Shown: in pieces, positions 23,136 to 34,875 of the stretch
Numbering within the stretch: the stretch's first letter is position 1
How the letters are laid out: every line of letters starts with the position of its first letter
Assembly (NCBI GenBank): GCA_026874595.1
Contig: CM049312.1
Location: forward strand, 71,022,929 to 71,086,928
Source of the DNA: Sipunculus nudus
Taxonomy: Eukaryota > Annelida > Sipuncula > Golfingiida > Sipunculidae
Reading direction: 5' to 3'
Length of the DNA stretch: 64,000 nucleotides
Notes under the pieces: generated by a model
Seen by the model: the letters and a program-made list of their open reading frames with translations, nothing else
Database searches by the model: none
What the model was told of the DNA's origin: nothing
Made by a program: the position numbers and the translations under genes

Positions 23136-24210
23136 GATTTGAACCTTGACCTTATCTTATCTTTATCAGCTAGCAGAGATTTGTCCTTTACCGGGTCGCT
23201 TGACACTAACACACTTTCATCTCTATTAAGGTATCAATGCAGGGTTTTGTTTGATATATCTTATAAATTTAGAACTCACTCCCATTATCTCTTTTCGTTG
23301 CTGTAGCCTATTAAGTTAGTCGCATCTAAGATCCTAGAGGCAAAATCTACACACGATCCAGGCGCCATAAGCAAGGACGTGACACCCTTACCCAAGTTGG
23401 AATTTGGCACAGTCGAGCCTCTGTGACGTCAAACCTTCCCTCCCGCCATTAGATATGGTGATTACCGCTTGGCAAGGTTTTAGCAGTGCTGCGCTAAGAA
23501 ATGACTCAACAGTGTTGTTAGGTAATAATCTTTTATTTCACTTATAATTTTTCGAAAATAAATGAGGAGGTCTCCCATATTTATTGGTTTAACAAAATTG
23601 AATCATAGCATTTTGTTGGAAACAAAATAAATGAAAAAAAATAATAATATTAATACATGGGTCGTGAAACGGAGTATAAGAATCTATAAATTTTATAGAA
23701 ATATAATACAGTCCTAATTGTTTCATTATAGAAAAGTATTATAATTATCTGCCTGAGCTCTTTGATATAAAGGAAACTATACAAACGTTAAGGTGTATTG
23801 GTTCTTACACATTCGTTATGTTTTCTTTTTATTTTGGGCTCTTGGTATACTCTTTATAAAGACCCGGAATCAAAATTTTAGGTTCCTATGTAATAAACAC
23901 ATTGTTATTTTTTATATGTTTATAAATCAGTGCATATTCAACATGAATTGCATGTGTAGTGGCTGACAGGGAACACCACCTTACTCAAAGGGGCCAAATC
24001 GCCTATCTGACCCTTTAAAAACAAATGGTAATCCCTTGAAATTTAATAAAAATAGGCTGGAAAAAGTGGATATCACCACACACATCCTGCTTGTTTTGAT
24101 TATATCAACGTGTTTCCAGTATATGGAGGCCTGCCAAAATAATCAAAACGAATTCAACAAGGACACCTGCCAGCAAATCAGATAAGCCAGAACTTTGTAA
24201 ATATATATAT

Positions 24211-24256
<46 letters not shown>

Positions 24257-26039
24257 ATATATATATATTAATATATATCATTAATATAGACACAGAGATT
24301 TCACTTAATTTCTTTTTTCAAGGTATGTAAATGGCTACCTTTAAGATGTAAGACAATTAGAACCCAAAAATTTAGAATTAAATTAAATCATAAGATGAAC
24401 TACCACAACATGCATGAAGAAAACTGACCTTCATAACTGCACAGTCTTCGGTAATCGTGTACGTTACGCCGTTGTACAACACACGGACTTCATCAATAGG
24501 ATTACCATGACGCCTTTGAGGGTCTTCGTGGGTATGCACACTCACCTTCACTATCGCGTGGGAGGTGAAATTATATGTACATCCATGTGTCACTCGGATC
24601 CTTTTCTCGTCATACGTCTTAACATGGAAATTACGGGACCCAATACAACACCGCCCTGCAAATCACATACATACGGAATATTTGCAATTTAAAACAGAAA
24701 TGATTATAAAAATGTCATGCTACTATCTCAGTTCAAAGCGGATATTGGGTTAAGGAAGGAAAGGAAAGGAATAATGAAACTGGCAAAAAAGAAACAATGC
24801 TTCGTCTTCATGATTTAATGCAAATTTAGACTATCTTGAGAGGAGCAAATGCTCAATTAAAGATTGATTGACACATTGATTTTAATTCTCCAATAAAATA
24901 TTAACAACGTAATAAAAAAAACATTTTGTAAAGTGTACATCCTGGATTCAAAAGCATAACAATATCACCTATATCGGTAGACCATGTCCCAGTTAACACG
25001 GCGTACAAGAGTCTATAGTTGATTTAATTGCAATACACTGACATCGGGAATACATCATATTGTGGACACGTTGGTGAATGTGGTAATGGGGAAAAGCAAA
25101 TACACATAACTAAATGAATCCAGCGTTTCTAGTGTTCGGGAATATTTGGTTCAGACATGGGAAATATCATATTGTCCGTAAAAAATATCATGAAAATGCA
25201 ATTTTTGAAAAAGAAAAACAACATCGAACACACTCGATACCTTTAATTAAACGTAAGATAGAAAAAAACTCGAGATACAGCTAATACTTATATAAATTGT
25301 AAATGAAGTGTATGCGCTAATATCTGTGTGTTTAAATTTGAAAAAAATAAACCTGCATATTACGTATTTTTCTAAACTTTGCACGTATTCAGAAACAGCC
25401 ACATTCAAACACATGCTCGTAAAGACTTAAAAAAAAAATATTTTACCAATCCGTTGAATTGGTGATTATTGATTAAATGAGTAGTAGTAAGACACATAAC
25501 ACAAAAACAAATCTTTGCGCATTACAGTAACTTGGAAACTCCAAACTCGAATTCGGGTTCTAACTGAGAATCAGATATATAAACAGAATCTTTTACGAAC
25601 ATGTAATTTATTGTGTTCAGTATAACTAGTCATTATTTTCGTTAAAATTTTTGTCTTTTTTGTTTAGTTAACATCTTTAAAGCTAGTAATATTTTAGGTC
25701 TTCTACCGACTCCCTATATTTCCTGTTTTTGCATAAAAATGATCTAAAATTTCTTATATTTTCCGACAATTACGCCCTCCTGTCTTATATTTTCCTATGT
25801 TTTCCCCTGCACAACCAAGTTTCTGATATAACAGTTTTACCACTGAAAACATTCATTTTTATTTGCATGCAAGGCTGCATGAAGGATGGCAAGTAAGATG
25901 GCAGAATCAGGTTTACACTGAGTGAATTGTGAATGAATGTATCATATGACGGTAGGATGCATCTTTAGCGGAAAGGCAAATTTTTCTGCTGAAACGCAAA
26001 CCTGTATTAATGTCTTTCCGGTCGAAGTATAACGATCTC

Positions 26040-26110
<71 letters not shown>

Positions 26111-26762
26111 GTGTGTGGGTGTGTTTGAGTGCGGATATAGGTATGTATATGTATTCAATAATATAACATAGTATATGATAACATACTGTTATTCCAAAAC
26201 TCTGCGTATCTCTGTTCCTCACTTGGACGACCATTGTCAGGATCTATCTCTTCTCCATTTTCAGCCCTTTTCACTTTCGAAAATAATAAGATATAACACT
26301 GATTATAGGTGATTTATACAGCGATGACATCATTATTGTACTCATCATTTTAGTGTCCCTTGCATACCGATCTTCCGCGCCAATTTTGCAGTAATTACCG
26401 CAGCATACAAAAAAAGCTATATTCTCTTTTAGAAGTGTTTCAAGATTAACCCAGTATCAAAGAAGGCCACTTAATATTTTAGTCTACACTTTAAAGACAC
26501 ATCAGTCATGGTTTTTCCTCAGAAAAATTTACGTGAAAAAATTCAGCTCTTCAAACTTATAACAACGGAGTGATTTGTGTCGAAATGTGTGATTCCTTTA
26601 AGAGTCCTCTATAAGGCCGAATTAAGACTTTCAGTATGATGCCAGATATGAGTGACTGTTTATCCCGACACACGATGTTATTTCAGTTTACATACCTCTC
26701 TCTGCACTCACTGCCACAACAAATGCAAGGGCCAACAGTAACACACCGCCCTTTTGAAACAT
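20664..26762 (-). CDS. Gene A: small secreted single VWD-like domain protein (5 coding exons)
   Basis: Hand-built model, minus strand: coding exons 26762-26696, 26273-26187, 24655-24429, 21244-21051 and 20742-20664 (stop TAA 20666-20664). Total 654 nt, 217 aa. The first exon follows a strong acceptor (tttttttcttcag, exon from 26,770) with ATG 8 nt in. It encodes a signal peptide, MFQKGGVLLLALAFVVAVSA. Exon 2 adds a polar acidic segment beginning VKR (a dibasic site) and ending FWNN. Exon 3 starts RCCIGS and contains HVKTYD, an N-glycosylation site (NFTS) and VRVLYNGVTY. Exon 4 has FRIKSTFFQLSWDC and GEMAGLCGDDNG, the closing part of a von Willebrand type D domain. Exon 5 is acidic (PDDDLLTYDD) and ends HWSTE. 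All GT-AG junctions keep the frame. The weakest point is the exon 4 acceptor (gtgcag at 21,245), chosen for phase. The protein is presumably extracellular and disulfide-bonded; its role is unknown. Gene B is a paralogue. Confidence 0.72.
22413..22530 (-). repeat. tRNA-derived SINE with TA/TATG tail
   Basis: Read on the minus strand, 'tatctcagtggatagagcag' resembles a tRNA A-box region. It is followed by 'caatcgtaaggtaattg', shared with the copy at 1-60, and then by a TATG/TA tail (22,443 down to 22,413). The B box is degraded here but intact in the copy at 18-27. Confidence 0.6.
23092..23215 (-). repeat. Second SINE-like relic ending in (TA)n
   Basis: On the minus strand, 'gctagctgataaagataaga' (A-box-like) and 'aaggtcaaggttcaaatctt' (B-box-like GGTTCAAATC) precede a (TA)n run at 23,131-23,092. 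The layout, tRNA-like head then TA tail, repeats that of the copies at 1 and 22,413. Confidence 0.5.
24200..24272. repeat. (TA)n/(TATATT) microsatellite
   Basis: Interrupted TA tract in the intron of gene A downstream of exon 3 (minus sense). Confidence 0.9.
26043..26108. repeat. (TA)n microsatellite
   Basis: Pure TA tract of about 32 units followed by a G/T-rich patch, 80 bp from exon 2 of gene A, inside intron 2. Confidence 0.95.
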
Positions 26763-26770
26763 GATGGCTT

Positions 26771-27206
26771 CTGAAGAAAAAAAGTCATAGAATACACAAA
26801 TTTATTTGTTTTGGTTTTTTTTTTAATTCATCTGATTTTCGGAAGTAATATTCCGATATTTCGAAAATAAGGGTCCAAATGTATATCCATGATGGCAGAC
26901 TTTAGTAACATTAAAAAGTGCCGAGTATGCTTTCCAATACAGGTGTGCATATGACCATGGGCGGAAAAGATTACCAGAGGATATATTCAATGCTAAACAG
27001 GCTTCTATTGCCAGAAATTTAGGAAAAATTTACATTGAGCATATGATTTATAAAGGTGGCAAATAACTGTCAAATATTCAAATATTAAACCTAACTGGAG
27101 TCATAACTTATAGGGAAGAGGCACTTAAGTGAAGATTTTATTTCATGGAGAAGGTCAACTTATTTATAGCAGTAATAACATATGCAATATTTAAATATAT
27201 AAATAT

Positions 27207-27239
<33 letters not shown>

Positions 27240-27515
27240 TTTTCAGTAAAACTACAAATAACCTCCTTGCCCTGTTATGTTCCAGTATGTACCCCGACCA
27301 ATCCTATTGTGCCCCCGAGGACAATAGGATCAGTGTCAGTCTTTCACATGCCCCACCCCCCGCCCCGAATCGCACAAAGCTTAATCTCGTAATCTCGTAA
27401 AGTCTCGGCTTTTCAAACAACGCCGTCAGCTTCATTCTAACCACATTCACCTGATGATCGGGTCGCATCCCGTGAAACAGACTGTTGTGAATTTACAGTG
27501 TTCTTTTCCTTCAGA

Positions 27516-27607
<92 letters not shown>

Positions 27608-29010
27608 CACATGTATAATAATTTAAACATAAGCGAAAAAAGTGCTTCAAATTTCGTTATTGTAGATATTCAAATTTTTTTTTTTCAGTGAAAGAAGTGC
27701 TTCAAATTTTACTGAAGATATTCATAATATATCTATTCAACGTTCTATGGAAGCCTTTTTTTTATTAAAGACGGATACCGAGTCTCTGAATGGCATTATC
27801 GAACTATTGAAAAAAATATGTAAGAATAGTCAATCAATACTTATAAGGTTTGTTTTACAACTTTGGTAACTTATTTAAAAAAAAAAATCTTAATTTGTTT
27901 GCATCCTAATGAAACCATATTCCTCTATTTGTTGGAGATCATATCGAAATGTAAAAGTTGGAAATAACTTACAAAAAAATTCTTTAAAAAGAGGTTTGAA
28001 TTCCAAGTGAAAAAAAAATTGATTTAAATGGGAACCTGTAATTAAGGAGATTTGTCAGATTTTCTAGGGAAACGTAAAACAATGATTTAAATTTGTATCA
28101 TACTCAACTCTACTTTTAAAATTCAGGCACTGGCAGTAGACCTACGTAGGTCCCTATAATTTTGTCAGATTCTGATCTTACATAAATATACCCCAAGTAA
28201 AGGCAACCCCTGTACTGTCGCTCTGATGACCCTATGTCCAGCTGCTATGACCAGTTCCAGTAATTTACAATTATCAATACAGGTGGCGTCTGTGTGCTCA
28301 ATTATAGGATTCTCATGTAGTCATTACCCCTTAGTGATAGTGGGGCCCCCTGGAGAAAGAAAGTAAACTGTTTGCATCCCACAGAAGGATCCCACAGAAG
28401 GAGTCATTACATAAATTATAAAATGATCACCGAACATTAATTAACATGATAAGAAAAAGAATAAAACATTATTCCTCTACCTTTTGCAGGTCTGCCACTG
28501 GCAGGTTAATCGTATAATATTTAATAACAAAACACTATATATGATACTATAATAAAAATAGTAGTATTTCATATATACATATATAATATATAAAAAAGCA
28601 ACTCGTTTTATATTATATAACAAAACAATGTTTATGGTACTATATTAAAAATAAAAGTATTTAATATATAAAAAAATATCACCTGTATTTCATACGTTTT
28701 TTCAACACTTCACATTAATTAAACTGATATTTATCCAGCCAATATTTTGCCTTTAATGTGACCGTCCAGGTTCTATTCTTACTGTATGTCCAGATATATT
28801 AAGTGGTTTTTAGTTAAATGCTTTTGATAAACGTAAGAGTGATCCATATATGGTGATGTAAAACGTGACCAAAACTTATTGTCATACATTTAGCGTTCCA
28901 AGAACAGGGGCCACATTGTGAATACGGCTATTTCATGAGTGTCATTTTACAAAATCGCATAGCAGTAAGGGAATGTATTCCTATCATCTGATGAATTATT
29001 TTAAGCTTAC
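26771..29010 (-). other. Intron 1 of gene A (between 5' UTR exon and signal-peptide exon)
   Basis: A 2.2-kb intron from donor GTAAGC (29,010) to acceptor at 26,772-26,771. It holds TA tracts at about 27,190-27,240 and 27,521-27,607 and a short direct repeat of 'agtgcttcaaattt' near 27,640 and 27,690. No further exon is recognised. Confidence 0.6.
27521..27607. repeat. (TA)n microsatellite
   Basis: TA tract of about 43 units with one slip near 27,582. Confidence 0.95.
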
Positions 29011-29085
29011 CTGAGGTCTTCGTCTCCCTACCTCTGTGGATACCTGTACTGGTTTCTGGGCTTCTTTTATACATTTGACATGAAA
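29011..29085 (-). promoter_or_regulatory. Core promoter and non-coding exon 1 of gene A
   Basis: On the minus strand TGTATAAAAG (29,073-29,064) is a TATA box. About 30 bp downstream lies a short exon ending acctcag|GTAAGC at 29,011. The segment aligns with 54,877-54,950 of gene B: the upstream CGCCAC element, the spacing, the TATA box, 'gtatccac' in the exon, 'gaagac' and the donor are all shared. The transcription start, near 29,038, is inferred from TATA spacing only. Confidence 0.7.
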
Positions 29086-29570
29086 GGAGTGGCGTACAAT
29101 CGCTATAATAAAATCCCCGGAATGTGCAGTAAACAAAATTTATTACTCCAACAAAGTGGGTCCGTCGGAATATAACGGTGATACATGTGGTATATGTTAA
29201 TATTTGCACAGACCGACATATGTCACTCCTGAATTGTTGGCCCGAGCGCGATACCAGAGGAATGCTCAGGCGTGCCGATCAACAGTGGAACTTTCAAGTT
29301 TGTTTTTTTGTGTGGTGTAACGAACTCTGGGTCAATCCAGAAGGATTTTGAGACTTTTTATGTTACAACTGACTTGCTTTGAATGTTGTGATCAGATATT
29401 GTATGTCAGAAGCATTGTTATGTACTTTTTTTAACTCTACACGATTTGTGAATTAAAACTATGTGTTTATTACTTTGCTCTGTATTTTCATAATTATATT
29501 GTTACTGTGAAAACAAATCTATTGAGTGTAAAGGGTAACTAGGAGTGGGAGGGTAATCAAATTTGGGACA

Positions 29571-29604
<34 letters not shown>

Positions 29605-29606
29605 GG

Positions 29607-29667
29607 AAAGGGTATACACAGAAAACTGTGTAACCACTGTGGAACCACTTTTCTGTGTATACCCTTT
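29607..29667. repeat. Perfect 19-bp inverted repeat (hairpin, 23-nt loop)
   Basis: Arms at 29,607-29,625 and 29,649-29,667 are exact reverse complements (aaagggtatacacagaaaa on the left). It lies between two TA microsatellites. No transposon coding sequence is near. Confidence 0.85.
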
Positions 29668-29700
29668 AAATCTATAAAACAATGAACCAGCATGGCTATT

Positions 29701-29706
<6 letters not shown>

Positions 29707-29761
<55 letters not shown>
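29707..29761. repeat. (TA)n microsatellite
   Basis: TA tract of about 27 units, preceded by a short CATA repeat. Confidence 0.95.
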
Positions 29762-29763
<2 letters not shown>

Positions 29764-32337
29764 TGGCCCTTGTCAACATGAGTGTGCATTGACCCGGTTT
29801 TTCGCCGTAATCATTGAAGAATCTGTTACCACGCATGTGCCGGGTGACAGATAAACATTTATGGATTTTAGCGAACCTGAGAGCTTATGCAATTTAGCAG
29901 TATCGTCCTTACGCCGTTAACCCATTATATTTAAAATAGCGTCGGAGCGAGCAGCGCCAAATTTTATGTAAACATCAGTCACATGTCACAACCTATCGGA
30001 TTTAGCTTATTCTCTTTGTTCTCTGCATTTCTTACATATAACAGGGAAAACTTAATTAGTCATTTGGCTATATAAATCATCTCCAAATTTTAATAATATG
30101 TTGGTATACGATTCGTTATTTTTTAAATTGAGGAAACGGTGGCGCCGCCTACATAGACTTTTTTCACAGGAGGTATCGATCTTTAGTACATTTAACCATC
30201 ATTTTTTTCCAGGAATAGCAGGAGCTTGCATCACCAAATTTTATGCAAAAAATCAGTTACATGTCATATGTTGTGGATTGTGCTTTTTTGTGGTGCCACC
30301 TGCATCGATTTACAGGCGAAAGCTATAAATATTTAAACATCTCCGAAAATCCCATTAAAGTAATCAATATTTCACAGAAACTACCCTTGAAAGGAGCGCT
30401 GTGAAGTTTATTCAAATTGTTAAGGTTGGATAAACTAGTTACAGGAATTTGAAAAAAATCAATTTAATCATGTATATATATATATATTTATATTTATTAT
30501 TTTGATAAAAAAAATATTTAAAAATTCATATTAATATGTCAGCTTGAAAAAGCATTTTAGCCATAGTCTTTTAGCATGTATAAAGCTCTTCTCCTTTTGT
30601 TACTCTTGAGTGCAATACATTCTCATAGTCCTCTGATATTCCATCTGTTACTTGTCCAATTTTTTTTTTTTTGTGACAAAGTAATAATGAAACATGATTA
30701 TCTCAGGTTTTCTTGGTGTTTTCACATTGTAAAAATATTCTTTAAGTTAACTCTGCTATATTTTGCTTATATGTGCCTTATCTACAAGTTTTGTCCTGAA
30801 TGGATTATTCTAGATTTCCTTCTTGCACAGGTCGCTTTTGGTCTCTGCCCTTTAATCTTATCATACTTTATCTTAATTTCCTTTATTTGACATTTTATTA
30901 TATTTTACAGGTATCATAGTGATATAGACTGAGAATTTGAATTGAAATGATATGCTGCATGTCCACCCTTTTGGAGTGTCATCCATGCAGCTTGAGCATA
31001 TTTGGACTCTTTATGCTCAGAGTAACGAGACACTTTTGAGAAATTTAAGACCTTCGTTCCAAGTAATACACACAAAAACCTTAATTTCCCAGGAACAGCT
31101 GCAGCTGTCCTCACAAAATTTTTCGCGATTTGTTTGTCATTTGGTCGGTTTACAGAAGTGTACCTTTGGTAGCCTCAAATAAGTCAGCCTACTTCCTGCA
31201 AACAAAATTGATTTGTATTAACTTTTATAGTCACTCTCAATTATGCACATTATCTCTTGTTATAGCCATCAGCAATTGTAGATTTTCTTTGGCAAGCATT
31301 ATCTAAGCAACCATTATCGTCAGATTTAATGTGATGATGTGATACAAAATTTAAATAACGTTCGAAAAGAACTTGGTCTTTAGGCAGCGATATTATAATT
31401 CACTTCCCATGAAACTACCAGTTCAAACGTCAGAGGAAAACAGTTATTTTTCATTGTTTTTTTTATTTTCGTTACATTTTACCTATTTCAATGTCTTAAA
31501 ACTCGTTTGAACTATTGCACCGAAGTTTTATAGCTAATATTTAAATATAAAGTAATATGCTTGTTTGTCATTGCTTTATCTTTAGAAAAAAAACTATTTA
31601 CAGTTACCACAGTGAGGCCTCTTCTTAAAGAGAACGGGACTACATGTTAAATATATACTATGGTTCTACAAATTATAGGGACTCATCTTTGTAGATTGAG
31701 GTGACACTTCTCCTATATGATTAGACCAATCACTCAGTACTTTGCAGAAAATTACAAGTATTCATTTGTTAAGATAAGGAGAATATGCCTAGATGGTCTA
31801 ACATAGGGGTACAGCGGCTGAATATTTTTGTAAATAGTTACTTTCATATGGAATGTTTTGGAGCGCGAAATCGCTGAGCCAGGTGATCTCATAATTGTCA
31901 GATCGACATCTAAAATAGCTTATTGACAAAAGGAAGTGATTTTATAGCAACATTAGTATGATAGATGTTACAAAGGCGTACCAGTCACGAAAACATGAAC
32001 ACAGGTGCTCGTACTTTCTAGTAAATTGCTAACAAATTTGACACAAAAGCATTACAAGTCAATGTTAGCTTACAAAATGGTAGTATTTACCGGTACATAT
32101 ACCTCGTAGATTTTATCTGGAACGTTAAAAAGCAATCGGAAAGGCAGCTGTGCAAACGTCAATATTATTATTTGAATATATATTAAATTATAGGAATATA
32201 GGTGGAATGTTACCTACAGGGTTGTATTTACACATTTTCGGATAAACATCACAAAGACATGTTATTATTTTCTTCTTTCTGGTTTTTGATAGAGAAAGTG
32301 GAGCATGAATTATGTTTTATTACTCTATTTTCCTCAG

Positions 32338-32627
32338 CAAACAAGAAACAAAATGTCATTGACATAATTAACTAGAACCACGGCCCATGAATATATAAAA
32401 CTCATGATATATCAATTCAACTAGAAATGAAGATATTCCATCTGTAATTATGCTAACTAATGGGAAATTGGAATGACCGAAACAAACAAGAAACAAAACG
32501 TCATTGACATGATAAGCGTAACCACAGCCCATGAATATATATAACTCATAATATATCAATTCAACTAGAACTGAAGATATTCTATCTGTAATTATGCTAA
32601 CTAATGGGAAACTTGAATTACCAGAAA
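32338..32627. repeat. 145-bp tandem duplication
   Basis: Two adjacent copies of about 145 bp ('caagaaacaaaatgtcattg' at 32,342 and a near-copy at 32,487). Only one counterpart exists at 56,160-56,310. The minus-strand frame 32,760-32,368 reads through both copies and therefore shows an internal protein repeat; it is a by-product. Confidence 0.85.
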
Positions 32628-33044
32628 GTGCTAAAAGAATCAAGTATCTAGAGTACGTGTGTTTAATATATGAATAATCCTTCTGATATCTTGTGGAAAG
32701 ATGCAGCCCGTTAAACACGTAAATCGAACAAATATCAAGAAGCATACCATTTAACGACATACCAGTAACTTATCAACGTATTTTCAAAATTGTAAACAAC
32801 AATGTTGTTTACTGTCCGAACGGAAGCAGCAGGTTTTAGGTTGTTTATAAGTATTTCATTCTCTGAAATAAAGTTCTCATATATTAAATCACACGATCAG
32901 ATCACGTATTCATGCCGAATAAAGCGGGAGAGGAAATGAAAGGAGCCATGTAGTCAGCAAGAAGATCATGTTGATAACAGAAGACATTGACTGCAGTAGC
33001 ATCATTCAAGAGACCCCTTTCTCAGTGTTTAAAACAGAATAAAG

Positions 33045-33068
33045 ATGACAAGAAAGTGCAAGATGGAG
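33045..33068 (+). other. Conserved ATG-plus-donor block (possible first exon, copy 1)
   Basis: ATG, seven codons and then GAG|GTATCG form an 8-codon open stretch. The paralogous block at 56,904-56,927 has the same ATG, length and donor. A downstream segment at 33,876-33,913 (gttcag acceptor, GTAAGT donor) could be a second exon. Too short to call a gene; kept because the block is better conserved than its surroundings. Confidence 0.2.
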
Positions 33069-33504
33069 GTATCGTAATCTTATTCTTTTTTTCGGGCTTA
33101 TTTTTATTATCTGCATTTCAATCTTATAACTAGAGCACCTCCCGAGCTTTTTTTCTTTTTTTTTTAATAAAATGTATTCATGATCTCTAGAAATCAGGTT
33201 TTAATAGGACTGTGTTGTTTGTGATAAATTCTATAGGTACGCATGTCATTTTTTATGTTTGTACGTAACGGAGGTGGCTACGCTGAAGGATATGCTTGGG
33301 TGTGTGTTCGTTTGTGTAGGTTAGTCGGTTTGTACATAGGGGATAAACTGATATTCAAAAAGGGTGATTGTATTGCTCCAACTTGAATTGAAGTAATTAA
33401 GAAAGATCAAATGAGTGAAAGTATATGAATAATTGGATATAGCCACATTTTGTATTGCTTTAGAAGTATTTTGATTATTATAAAATAATATACACACAAC
33501 CCTT

Positions 33505-33545
33505 TCTATATATATGTATATATATGTGTGTGTGTGTGTGCGTGA
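33505..33545. repeat. TATATG/TG microsatellite
   Basis: Short TA, TATATG and TG repeats in the upstream module. Confidence 0.85.
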
Positions 33546-34828
33546 GTGGGTGCGTTGGGTATAGAACCGTTACACTGTATTTTGGTTTCACAAAATGGAA
33601 GAAATGAGGAAAAAAAATATGAACGTTATACTTTTCATTTTTTTAGAAATATCCATCCTAATTATTAGATCAAATGAGTTTGACTTTAAATAAGTTTATT
33701 TTCAGGAAACAGGAAAATCTTTTCATCGGTCGTTTGCCACACTAAAATGGACTTTTAAAATCCTTAATCTTTTTTTTTCAAATAGGACCGTAAATTGTTA
33801 ACCATTTCCGTTACAGACATGGAATCAGGGAAAACCTGGAAAATTGATAAATTTTGTTTCTCTGTTCAGGGAAAGTCATCGAATTTGACGTTCGAAGAGG
33901 AAAAGTGGTAAGTCCGTGATATTTTGTCTCAACATATTCACTTTATAATTGGCACGTTTAGTTTTTAAAAGAGGAAATGCTTCTTTGGCTCCTCGTTGCC
34001 ACCGTTTGTAGAAGTGTACATACAATCGTCCTACGTACAATCCTAGTTAGTGTCTTAGTTTCATAACGTTCCCTGCAACTTCTGCTTCTGACTCGTTTAA
34101 AAAAATGCTTAAGATTTGTCAAACAAGAATTTTGTTGTTGTTGATCAATTAGACAAAACTCTGGGAAATATCGGCAAAATGCATGGATGTTTGGACTAAG
34201 TAATGATTTTCGAGGTGCTTGGTTTCAACATTTCATGGAAAAACATAATATGTGTTAATATAGATATTTTGGTTTATGGTAATTTGCTGAAAATAAGATA
34301 CATTCATCTCATATGACATAAACTCGTGACAACGACTTATCCCTCTGAATTAGTTTTGACTGGCTGCTGTGGGTAATTTCCCGAGCAGAAATTTAAATAA
34401 ACGTCTTTTTTGTTCTAAATGTGCCTTACTTTGCAGCCATGTTTAATTTTTATATGAAATATTGTGTGGCCCTACTAAATTAAACGTTAATTTGATCACT
34501 ATCAATATCATGTAAAAATTATCATGTCAACAGGTTTGACTTTTTGTCTGTATGTTAAGTCATTTCGTGTATGTGTACTTCAGTATCTCTGTAACTCAAG
34601 ATACATGGACAAGAACATATCAATATGTTCAGTGCAGTTAACCTGTAACTCAAGTTACAAGGTATTACAAAAGCTGAAATTGATTTACATCTTTATTTCA
34701 CTGAGCTAAGAAAAATTAAATAATTAAGTTCATTATATTTTATGATAGATATAAATGTGTTTTTTTTTCTGTAAAAAAGTACAGTCAATTTATGAAAAAG
34801 GTGAGTTACAAAGTTACTTTTTTTGGGG

Positions 34829-34875
<47 letters not shown>
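34829..34875. repeat. (TA)n microsatellite
   Basis: TA tract followed by 'tattcatattcatat'. It sits at the same relative place as the TA tract at 57,407-57,480 in the other copy. Confidence 0.95.

Larger units (their letters stand above)
20743..24428. repeat. Introns 3 and 4 of gene A: microsatellites and SINE copies
   Basis: The intron between 24,428 and 21,245 holds (TA)n at 22,181-22,229, a minus-strand SINE at about 22,441-22,530, a TA/ACAT tract at 22,413-22,443, a G run at 22,615-22,623, and another (TA)n at 23,092-23,131 next to a second SINE-like relic. C and T runs lie at 21,508-21,537. Those runs belong to open frames that are artefacts. Confidence 0.7.
29086..31845. other. Region upstream of gene A with no counterpart at gene B
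   Basis: At gene B the conserved upstream module begins only about 100 bp from the TATA box; here it starts about 2.8 kb away, so this stretch looks inserted. It holds (TA)n at 29,572-29,597 and 29,707-29,761, the hairpin at 29,607-29,667, and a repeated 'ccaaattttatg...acatgtca' motif (29,968 and 30,235). The hydrophobic frame at 30,576-30,890 has no supporting feature. Confidence 0.5.

Noticed and set aside
30576-30890. 104-codon hydrophobic plus-strand frame
   Set aside because: T-rich composition explains it; no start context, domain or duplicate supports a gene.
32368-32760. 130-codon minus-strand frame with an internal protein repeat
   Set aside because: The internal repeat is produced by a 145-bp DNA tandem duplication in non-coding upstream sequence; the colinear copy at 56 kb does not keep the frame.
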